Shown piece after piece: positions 1 through 6,069 of a stretch of 20,464 nucleotides of DNA. Source of the DNA: CANLWN01 sp039815505 (GTDB lineage: Bacteria > Bacteroidota > Bacteroidia > Flavobacteriales > Flavobacteriaceae); the NCBI GenBank assembly GCA_039815505.1, contig JBCBZE010000024.1:1-20464 (forward strand), in the 5' to 3' direction. The position numbers and the translations under genes are program-made. Positions within the stretch are counted from its first letter, which is position 1; the number at the start of each line of letters is the position of its first letter. The notes below the pieces were generated by a model, which searched no databases, had not been told where the DNA came from, and saw only the letters and a program-made list of their open reading frames with translations.

Positions 1-1
1 T

Positions 2-1204
2 ACGAATGCCCAAAAAAAAGAGGCTCCCTTTTTTAAAGCAAAGGGATTAGTAGTTATTTCCGATGCAGACATGACAGCATCGGCCTATATTGATGGAAAG
101 TTGAACAAAATGCGAGGCGCAAAAGACATTCTGAGCATTATGGCCCTCGAAGAAAAGGATACGATAATATATCAATTAGAAGTTTCCAATTCCGTAACCA
201 ACTGGACCAAAAGTCTTGCCCTTACCAAAGATGGTAATTATGCTTTTGTAGCGGAAACTCGAGGCGGATTACCTGATAGCGTGCAACAAGTGAGCAATAT
301 TTTTGAGGCCTTGCCCCCTGCAAGAAAATTAACGGTAATCGATATCAAAACTAAGACCGTGATAAGCCATATAGATGCAGGTACCATTCCTTTGGTAGCC
401 CAATTGAATACTACTGAAACTATTTTGGTCACTTGCGTAACGGATATAGGGGCAGAAATTGTTTTTATAGATTGGAAAGCCCCAAAGTTCGGCAGAAAAC
501 AGTCCGTGGCCATGCCGCTCAAAGAAGGAGAAATAGGCAGGGTAACGGACATTACCTGGCATCCCAGTGGCCACTATTTAGCCTTGACTTTGGAAGAGTT
601 GGGTCAGATTGTATTTCTTGCTTTTAAGAATGATAACGGCAATTATTCTATAGAAAAAATTGGGGAAGCCATTACCATTAATGGACTTGTAGGGGCCGGA
701 CAATTTACGAGTGACGGGAAAGATTATATTGTGCCCAATCTTAAAAACTGGGTGGATGATGGGGAACTAGTGAGTATACGGCCAGATTTTAAGGAAGGTG
801 AACATGCTATAACCTCTATAGTTCAAGTGGGCAGGGCACCTGAAGGCTTTGCTATTAGCCCTAATAATGACTTTGTAGTAGTGGCCAATATGAAGGGGTC
901 TCATTTTCCTAGGGAACATCCCCTATTTACGGCAACCAGTTCACTCTCACTTTTGTCCTTGGACCATACCGCAGGCAAACTAAAAATGCTGGAACAATAT
1001 CCATTTGAAGGTATCCTTCCCGAAAACATAGTGTTTGATCAAGATGGAGATACAATTGCCCTCGTAGTATATGAATATCATGGGAAAGACCATGGAGGGG
1101 TGGAATTCTGGGAATTGGAAACTGATCCCATGCCTGTATTAATGCACCTGCCCAACAGGATACAGGTGGCCAAGGGGGCACATGCCCTTGAGGTATTGAA
1201 GTAA
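2..1204 (+). CDS. Beta-propeller (YncE/lactonase-like) protein, 5' end missing
   Basis: The reading frame is open from the left edge, so the true start lies outside the window; the first in-window ATG at 71 is preceded by 23 in-frame codons that read like protein and is probably internal. About 400 residues are visible. They show repeated blade-like units with the pattern 'LALTKDGNYAFVAETRGG', 'ITWHPSGHYLALTLEELGQ' and 'FAISPNNDFVVVANMKGS', the hydrophobic-Gly-Asp/Asn spacing typical of seven-bladed YVTN/lactonase-type propellers. No catalytic residues can be assigned. Proteins of this kind are often periplasmic or secreted, but the N-terminus that would show a signal peptide is not visible. 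A strong terminator follows 6 bp after the stop. The fold is likely; the substrate or partner is unknown. An enzymatic lactonase role would be a guess. Confidence 0.7.
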   Translation, partial: TNAQKKEAPFFKAKGLVVISDADMTASAYIDGKLNKMRGAKDILSIMALEEKDTIIYQLEVSNSVTNWTKSLALTKDGNYAFVAETRGGLPDSVQQVSNIFEALPPARKLTVIDIKTKTVISHIDAGTIPLVAQLNTTETILVTCVTDIGAEIVFIDWKAPKFGRKQSVAMPLKEGEIGRVTDITWHPSGHYLALTLEELGQIVFLAFKNDNGNYSIEKIGEAITINGLVGAGQFTSDGKDYIVPNLKNWVDDGELVSIRPDFKEGEHAITSIVQVGRAPEGFAISPNNDFVVVANMKGSHFPREHPLFTATSSLSLLSLDHTAGKLKMLEQYPFEGILPENIVFDQDGDTIALVVYEYHGKDHGGVEFWELETDPMPVLMHLPNRIQVAKGAHALEVLK

Positions 1205-1210
1205 AGAAGA

Positions 1211-1237
1211 AAGTCTGGGAACCACCCCAGACTTTTT
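1211..1237 (+). terminator. Rho-independent terminator of the propeller gene
   Basis: A perfect 9-bp stem (AAGTCTGGG, 1211-1219, with CCCAGACTT, 1226-1234) has a 6-nt loop and runs into a T tract. It starts 6 bp after the stop codon at 1204, so it ends transcription of the propeller gene. Confidence 0.88.
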
Positions 1238-1243
1238 CATAGC

Positions 1244-1262
1244 TCCCGATAAATCATCGGGA
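1244..1262. repeat. CCCGAT palindromic element
   Basis: An inverted repeat of 7 bp (TCCCGAT / ATCGGGA) around the 5-nt centre AAATC lies immediately after the terminator. From memory, short TCCCGAT...ATCGGGA palindromes recur in intergenic DNA of many Flavobacteriaceae, so this may be a copy of a dispersed REP-like element. No second copy occurs in this window. It could also act as a secondary terminator hairpin. Confidence 0.45.
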
Positions 1263-1375
1263 TCAAACAACCTAACCAAACAATATATTATAACTAAACT
1301 TTATTTTTCAAAATTCTGTATCTCTGTTGTTTTAGACGTTAGATATAGGCATAACTTACATTATCATGTAAAATA

Positions 1376-1552
1376 AAAGAAAACCCCGGCCTAGCAGCCA
1401 GGGCTTCTTTAATCAAAAAACCAACCTAAACACATGAATTTATGACACTAAACTTTCTTTTTCATTACTGTTTACCGTCTTGTAAGATGTTCTCTTTTGA
1501 TGGCACTCAAAAGCACAGTACATCTCTTTTTCACGTCAATCTTTGTCTATAG
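1376..1552 (+). other. Possible relic of a SusC/TonB-receptor gene 5' end
   Basis: An imperfect hairpin lies at 1376-1410: AAAGAA/TTCTTT, CCC/GGG and GGC/GCC pairs with one C-A mismatch and a CTAGCA loop. It is followed by TTTAATCAAAAAACCAACC (1408-1426), a leader that, from memory, resembles those just upstream of flavobacterial SusC-like receptor genes. Downstream there is only a 36-codon ORF (1442-1552, beginning MTLNFLF), with no receptor body before the next gene. The hairpin and short ORF are seen directly; the link to SusC leaders is recalled, not verified. It could instead be an independent small RNA or a minus-strand terminator, since the reverse complement of the hairpin ends in GGGGTTTTCTTTT. 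Confidence 0.25.
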
Positions 1553-1614
1553 AACAACCTAGCCGTAAAATACCCTACTTTATTTTCGATATTTTTAAAA
1601 ATTTCATTAATCCC

Positions 1615-1658
1615 ATCAACAAAGCAACCCCTTTGAGAAAAGGGGTTGCTTTGTTGAT
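1615..1658. terminator. Strong bidirectional hairpin terminator
   Basis: A perfect 20-bp stem (1615-1634 with 1639-1658) is closed by a GAGA tetraloop on the plus strand. The base of the stem is A/T-rich and the upper part is CCCC/GGGG. It lies 79 bp past the stop of the minus-strand LruC gene, whose transcript it most likely ends; it would also stop any plus-strand transcription from the left. Confidence 0.8.
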
Positions 1659-1736
1659 TGTCCAATAATTTAATTCAAGAGAGGTCTTGTTTGGTACAAT
1701 ACCCGCTTACCATTATCGGTATAGGAAGTACTTTGC

Positions 1737-3770
1737 CTATTGGAACTGTAATTTACTTTCATTTCTGTAGCCCGAGGAATCCTTGTACCAATCTTGGTTA
1801 CTGATTCCGCCAGACGTAGCCCATATGCTAAAAAAGTTATATGCTTGGTTCACCGGTATTTTTTCCCTAGGCACTTTAAAATCGTGTACAATATTGATTC
1901 CCCAAGGCAAGCCCGTTTCGGTTACATAGTTACCAACCGGATCTTTATTGATCCCATCTATGGCCAGAGTTGGGTTTCCTAAACTGGTGGTATGGGCATA
2001 GGGCAAGTGTAATTCCCTTTCCCTGGTTTCATTTATTATGATGAATGGATTAAATGGCGCGGTACCTAGAGCTTCGGTTGTAATGGGTGTTGTAAACTTT
2101 ATAGATACCGTAATAGGGTTATTGAGCATGGAAAAACTATTATCGTAAAAAATAACTACGGCATTTTCCTGGTCAGCCTCGGTTCCGTTTGGATTGTTCA
2201 CTATATAATTCTGGGTATAGACGGTCCCTGTCACCTCCAAGACTTGGGACGGAACCAAGTTCTCCAACTCAATACCAAAACCGTTTACGAGACTGGCACC
2301 ATTGGCTTTTACATTAATGTTAAAATCCACTTGGACCACCTCGTTACTTGAATTTTGAATCGCGACGACCTTGTAATTTAAGGCAATGTCATTAAAATCA
2401 TAGTCTCCTAAGGAAGGCCACAAATCTTCAAATGCAATAGTACCCCATCCATATTTACTAGGCGTGAAGGTTTCGAACGCTTTATCCGCATCATCGGGGA
2501 AAGAGTCGTCCGCATCGCTAATACCATCACCATCGGTATCCACTTCCTCTTGGTCTTCAGTAAATACCCGAAAAGTGGTCAGGTCGTTAATCGTTCTGCC
2601 TAAGTCCGTTCCATTATTGGCACTTACACCATATCTATACTCCCATCCTCCCGTTTCCGTGTCCATGACGATAAGATCTGAACTGGACCCATTATTTGCC
2701 AACCATAGTTCATTATTGGAATCAAAGGTCATGGAGGTGGGAGAAAAAGGTAAATTATCCGCACTTATCCGATCACTCTGATACACCCCTTCCTCATCAA
2801 TCTCTAACACATATAGGCCAGAAAAGGTGCAAAGATATAGGGTACCGTCTTCCGAAAATGCCAAATCCCCCCCATTGACACTATCCAAGCCCTCTATATC
2901 CCAAGTGGATATTACGTTGGCGTTCAACGGATCTATGGAGTACAGTTTATCGCGAGTGGAAAAATACAATAATCCATCATAGGAATTATAATCCAATCTA
3001 GGGCCACCTCTAGGTAGGTCGCCCACCGTCTCCCAAGTATCATTTACAATGTCATATTTCATTAAAGGATAAGGTGAGTTTCTACCAATGGAATATAGCA
3101 ACAGATTCGTTTGATCTATAGCGCAGGTATAACTTCCCATGGGCATATCAGAAATGGCCGTGTAGATTCCGGTCAAAGGGTCTATTTGAAACAACTCCGC
3201 TGAGCCATTTACGCAGAAAAGATAATCGTCTACGCCCGCCTTGGCCGTTTCGCGCGATTTACCCCATTTACCGGCAAGGGAAGCGAAATTGTATACGGCT
3301 TCGCCATTGATTATTTCTACGACTTCTGCCGAGTATTTGGATTGATATTTACGTCTCACATAGATTTTTTCATAATAGGAGGGTAGGGTAATCATTTGCG
3401 TTATTCTTCCGGAAACCACCATACTTCGAAAAATAAAGTTGTTAAGTACATCCGATTGAAATTCCACTCCGGAATCGGGATTTCCTTCATCATTTACAAA
3501 ATTAAAGGTTTCGCCTTCTTCCAATTCCTCATTGAAAGCATACACATCGTATACTGCACCTTCCTGTGGGTCTACGATATTTACGGTAATGTTTTGTTGG
3601 GTAGAAAAATCAAACCCAGCTGGTATCACTAAGTCCGTTAAGCTGATTTCCGATGGGTCCGTAGGATTATTGTCCGTTTCGGCGGCTTCCTCTACTTCTA
3701 AAGTATCTTTAACACAGGCTTGTGTTAAGAACAAAACTAAAATTGGTAAAATGTAGGTTACTGTTTTCAT
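1737..3770 (-). CDS. LruC-domain surface lipoprotein with Ca-binding DxDGD repeat
   Basis: The 677-residue protein begins with a lipoprotein signal peptide: a hydrophobic stretch at about residues 5-15, then LTQAC with the lipidated Cys at 19. An acidic stretch follows (CVKDTLEVEE), compatible with surface export in Bacteroidota. The segment around residues 40-60 (LVIPAGFDFSTQQNITVNI) is typical of the N-terminus of LruC-domain proteins. Residues about 170-400 form propeller-like repeats (LLYFSTRDKLYSIDPL, LYLCTFSGLYVLEI). At about 410-425 lies a thrombospondin-type-3-like motif, DTDGDGISDADD, which should bind calcium. The C-terminal 240 residues are the LruC/DUF4842 domain, with the hallmark GDYDFNDIALNYKV near residue 455. 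The molecular function of the family is unknown; outer-membrane display is inferred. It has its own promoter at 3807-3837 and appears monocistronic. Confidence 0.85.
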   Translation of the reverse strand: MKTVTYILPILVLFLTQACVKDTLEVEEAAETDNNPTDPSEISLTDLVIPAGFDFSTQQNITVNIVDPQEGAVYDVYAFNEELEEGETFNFVNDEGNPDSGVEFQSDVLNNFIFRSMVVSGRITQMITLPSYYEKIYVRRKYQSKYSAEVVEIINGEAVYNFASLAGKWGKSRETAKAGVDDYLFCVNGSAELFQIDPLTGIYTAISDMPMGSYTCAIDQTNLLLYSIGRNSPYPLMKYDIVNDTWETVGDLPRGGPRLDYNSYDGLLYFSTRDKLYSIDPLNANVISTWDIEGLDSVNGGDLAFSEDGTLYLCTFSGLYVLEIDEEGVYQSDRISADNLPFSPTSMTFDSNNELWLANNGSSSDLIVMDTETGGWEYRYGVSANNGTDLGRTINDLTTFRVFTEDQEEVDTDGDGISDADDSFPDDADKAFETFTPSKYGWGTIAFEDLWPSLGDYDFNDIALNYKVVAIQNSSNEVVQVDFNINVKANGASLVNGFGIELENLVPSQVLEVTGTVYTQNYIVNNPNGTEADQENAVVIFYDNSFSMLNNPITVSIKFTTPITTEALGTAPFNPFIIINETRERELHLPYAHTTSLGNPTLAIDGINKDPVGNYVTETGLPWGINIVHDFKVPREKIPVNQAYNFFSIWATSGGISNQDWYKDSSGYRNESKLQFQ

Positions 3771-3806
3771 TTGGGATAAATTTGTTTAATAACGTATTTT
3801 CTTACA

Positions 3807-3837
3807 AAAAAGTACATCATCATCTTATTAACACAAA
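3807..3837 (-). promoter_or_regulatory. Bacteroidota-type promoter of the LruC lipoprotein gene
   Basis: On the minus strand, TTTG (3834-3837) is followed after 19 bp by TACTTTTT (3807-3814), which matches the -7 consensus TAnnTTTG at 7 of 8 positions. The predicted transcript start is near 3800, giving a leader of about 30 nt before the ATG at 3770. Spacing and sequence fit the primary sigma factor of Bacteroidota. Confidence 0.6.
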
Positions 3838-3869
3838 AGTAACATCAATTTATTTTCAAGGTGCATAGG

Positions 3870-3933
3870 CACGTTTAACGGCATGGGTAGTATCGGTGAA
3901 TGGCTACAAAGTATCGTTGAGCGGATCGTTTAA
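3870..3933. promoter_or_regulatory. Tandem nonamer array, LytTR-like operator candidate
   Basis: Related nonamers read on the plus strand are CACGTTTAA (3870-3878), ATCGGTGAA (3892-3900), ATCGTTGAG (3913-3921) and ATCGTTTAA (3925-3933). The first three have starts 22 and 21 bp apart, two DNA turns, so they face the same side of the helix. Two imperfect 9-bp direct repeats with a 12-13 bp spacer is the known layout of LytTR-domain regulator sites (AgrA/ComE type). The array lies about 90-130 bp upstream of the predicted LruC transcript start. The repeats are seen directly; the LytTR assignment is inference. Confidence 0.4.
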
Positions 3934-3994
3934 ACATGGTTTTCCATGCCATCTTTCTGTTGATAAGGGCACCAAAAGCCAAAAAAATTGGATT

Positions 3995-4013
3995 TATTGA
4001 TTTGAAATCAATA
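3995..4013. promoter_or_regulatory. Perfect 19-bp palindrome, operator candidate
   Basis: TATTGATTT-G-AAATCAATA is a perfect dyad of two 9-bp arms around one base. Its core, TTGAT...ATCAA, recalls Crp/Fnr-family sites, but the gap is 5 bp and not the usual 4. It lies 140 bp upstream of the flavin-binding gene and about 200 bp upstream of the LruC transcript start, so it could serve either gene. Confidence 0.4.
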
Positions 4014-4143
4014 CAGTCATGATGTATTCGCATACCATTGCCCAAATCTCCCACCTATCATTTCCTGCAGTACGAGCAGATGATAAAAGACCACGCTTCC
4101 CGTATTATTTATTTACCTTTAAAAGGCTTTAATTCCATGAATC

Positions 4144-4689
4144 ATGACTAAAACTTTCTATGATGAGCTTAAAGATGAATTGCAAAAAGGGGCATACGAA
4201 AAAGATCATCCATTTCGCTATTTTACCCTTGGAACCGTAGGTTTAGACCAATTGGCAAGACTGCGAACAGTGGTCTTACGACAAGTTACGGATGATCTGG
4301 TATTGACCTTTTATACCGATAAACGATCAAAGAAAATCACCCATATGAAAGAAAATGATAAGGTAAGCCTTCTTTTTTATAATCCTAAGAAGTTGTTTCA
4401 ACTAAAAATAGAGGGCATTGCTACCATTGAATCCGATAAGAAATCACTACGTAAAGTTTGGAACGCCATTGGACCAAAGTCCAAAATGGACTATATCACT
4501 ACCATAGCTCCTGGAAGTACCATCAAAAGTTTGGATGCGATAACGTATCTGGAAAAAAAGGACTTCTTCTGCATGGTGGAGGTAAAGCCTTTTAAGATCG
4601 AATACTTAAAATTAAATCGCCCTAAACATATTAGGGTACGTTTTTCCCAAAACAAAGGACAATGGACCGGAGAATTTTTAGTGCCTTAA
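4144..4689 (+). CDS. Pyridoxamine 5'-phosphate oxidase family flavin-binding protein
   Basis: The 181-residue protein has the split-barrel FMN-binding pattern of the PNPOx family. The strand 'ARLRTVVLRQV' (about residues 39-49) is followed by 'LTFYTDKRSKKITHMKEND' (about 58-76), matching the phosphate-binding 'FYTxxxSRK..' segment, then 'VSLLFYNPKKLFQLKIEG' (about 77-94), matching 'vsLlFyW..lxRQVRVeG'. The C-terminus (HIRVRFSQNKGQWTGEFLVP) also resembles the PdxH C-terminal strand, but the protein is shorter than classical PdxH (about 210-220 residues) and lacks the clear RLHDR-type motif. It is probably an FMN-dependent oxidoreductase; a role in vitamin B6 salvage is possible but unproven. 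No signal peptide is present, so it is cytoplasmic. An out-of-frame ATG at 4137 is not used. Its stop overlaps by 4 bp the stop of the convergent glycosyltransferase gene. Confidence 0.8.
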   Translation: MTKTFYDELKDELQKGAYEKDHPFRYFTLGTVGLDQLARLRTVVLRQVTDDLVLTFYTDKRSKKITHMKENDKVSLLFYNPKKLFQLKIEGIATIESDKKSLRKVWNAIGPKSKMDYITTIAPGSTIKSLDAITYLEKKDFFCMVEVKPFKIEYLKLNRPKHIRVRFSQNKGQWTGEFLVP

Positions 4690-6047
4690 AAACGAACCAA
4701 ATAAAGATTTTCTTTATCCTTTCCAAAATTTTGAACACTATCTACCTTTGTACATTTGCGAGGTAAATGATTCTGACGTACAAGAAATATAGATTGTAAT
4801 GGGTCTATTTTTTCTTTGGGCAAACTAAAATCATCAGTGGAAAAAACTTCTCTATCCGGGTTTAGAAACCTGATATTACCACCATAGGTGACATTTGGCA
4901 ACACCCAATCTTCCTTACCAAAGTCTTGCTGTAATATATTGGATATTTCATGAAAACCATAATGTACAGAGGAAGGGATTTTAAATATCTTTTCTACGGG
5001 CGTCCGTAATGTCTGAACAGACAAGATGGCCAAAAACGTATAAAACCCAAAAGAAATCCACTTTTCCATATTCTTAAACGTAATCATGCCAAACAGCAAA
5101 ACCAAAAAAGGGATAAATAGCGGCAACAACCATCTGGTTTCTATAATTTGAACCTTAAAAAAAATGAAAACCAACATCAAAACCAATGATTGGGATACCC
5201 ATAGTTTTAACAGCCAATTACCTTTAAAGGGTAATTTAAGTGAAATCCTTCCCCAAACCTTTAGGATCAATACAACAACCAATAGGGGAGAAACCAATTT
5301 TATAAGAGCTACAAAAAACGCCAGTAAAGGGCCTATAACAAGTGGCTTGTTCACAGTTGCGCCACCCGCCTTTATTGCGATACTATTGTTAATTTCCGAA
5401 AGATACCCGTGATGTACCAACCAATAAAAATGTGGTAGTACAAGAAGTACGACCAAGATCAAGGTCACCAAAATTCTACTATTAAATACGGTTTTTCGGA
5501 ATGCCGTATCAACAAACAACAACAAAAAAAGGCCTCCTAAAAAAAGCCCATAGTTGTATTTAGTCAAAACACCCATACCAATTAGTAAACCCAAGAGCAT
5601 GTAATTTAAAACCGTTCGCCTATACCGAATTCTTTGGATGATGAGATAAGTTGCCATAACCACCAATATCAATAAGGAAGTGTGGGATAGTCTTCTAAAC
5701 GTAAGATCGATGAACACAGGAATCAACGACAGACTTAAAACTACCAATACCGCTTTACTTCCGTCTTTTAAGAACGCTAATGCAAATCTGTAAACCATTA
5801 CTAAGGTGCCTGCAAAAATAAGTCCGCGCAATAAGGCAAAAGAAAGTTTTGAAACACCAAAAATGGAATTAAAGATAATCTGCAACCAAGTATATAATGG
5901 GGGTTGATCATCATACCCCCAACGCCACCATTGCGAGTAGTATGCTTGTTCGGCATCTTCCAATTCCAGGGCCGCCTTCATATAACTTATGCCGACCATG
6001 GCAATACTGCTGCTTATGGCAAGAAGCACTACTTTTTTAGATGCCAA
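4686..6047 (-). CDS. GT39-family (PMT/ArnT-like) membrane glycosyltransferase
   Basis: The 453-residue integral membrane protein has about ten or more hydrophobic segments. The first extracytoplasmic loop carries the GT-C signature: acidic residues E30, D31 and E33 in 'LELEDAEQAYYSQWW', then 'WGYDDQPPLYTWL' at about residues 43-55, matching the family pattern 'D-E-A-Y-Y-x-x-W ... GY-x-D-x-P-P-L'. Such enzymes move a sugar from a polyprenyl-phosphate carrier to a lipid, glycan or protein on the outer face of the cytoplasmic membrane. The acceptor cannot be read from the sequence. A soluble tail follows the last membrane segment (about residues 350-453). It starts 22 bp after the bshC stop on the same strand, so the two are probably co-transcribed. 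A link to bacillithiol is not expected from the family. Confidence 0.82.
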   Translation of the reverse strand: MASKKVVLLAISSSIAMVGISYMKAALELEDAEQAYYSQWWRWGYDDQPPLYTWLQIIFNSIFGVSKLSFALLRGLIFAGTLVMVYRFALAFLKDGSKAVLVVLSLSLIPVFIDLTFRRLSHTSLLILVVMATYLIIQRIRYRRTVLNYMLLGLLIGMGVLTKYNYGLFLGGLFLLLFVDTAFRKTVFNSRILVTLILVVLLVLPHFYWLVHHGYLSEINNSIAIKAGGATVNKPLVIGPLLAFFVALIKLVSPLLVVVLILKVWGRISLKLPFKGNWLLKLWVSQSLVLMLVFIFFKVQIIETRWLLPLFIPFLVLLFGMITFKNMEKWISFGFYTFLAILSVQTLRTPVEKIFKIPSSVHYGFHEISNILQQDFGKEDWVLPNVTYGGNIRFLNPDREVFSTDDFSLPKEKIDPLQSIFLVRQNHLPRKCTKVDSVQNFGKDKENLYLVRF

Positions 6048-6069
6048 AATTAACAGGTGGTATTAGGGA

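Larger units (their letters stand above)
1205..1736. other. 532-bp intergenic region between convergent genes
   Basis: It lies between the plus-strand propeller gene and the minus-strand LruC gene. It holds the terminator at 1211, the CCCGAT palindrome at 1244, an AT-rich stretch with a small TTACAT/ATGTAA inverted repeat (1356-1371), the SusC-leader-like block at 1376-1552 and the strong hairpin at 1615-1658. I see no ORF with convincing protein character. It is unusually long for a space between two convergent gene ends, which fits loss of a gene. Confidence 0.6.
3771..4143. other. 373-bp divergent intergenic region rich in regulatory signals
   Basis: It separates the minus-strand LruC gene from the plus-strand flavin-binding gene. 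From left to right it holds the LruC promoter (3807-3837), a tandem nonamer array (3870-3933), a CATGG-TTTT-CCATG hairpin (3935-3948), a 19-bp palindrome (3995-4013) and a weak -7-like TACCTTTA (4114-4121) ahead of the plus-strand gene. The last lacks a TTTG at the expected distance. No ORF is convincing. Confidence 0.6.

Noticed and set aside
71..1204. Complete propeller gene starting at the ATG at 71
   Set aside because: The frame is open and protein-like through the left edge, so the ATG at 71 is most likely an internal methionine.
3995..4013. Classical FNR box
   Set aside because: The FNR consensus has a 4-bp gap between TTGAT and ATCAA; here it is 5 bp, so only a general operator call is justified.
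4114..4121. Promoter TACCTTTA for the flavin-binding gene
   Set aside because: The -7 match is good, but there is no TTTG or TTG at 17-23 bp upstream, so it is mentioned only within the intergenic entry.
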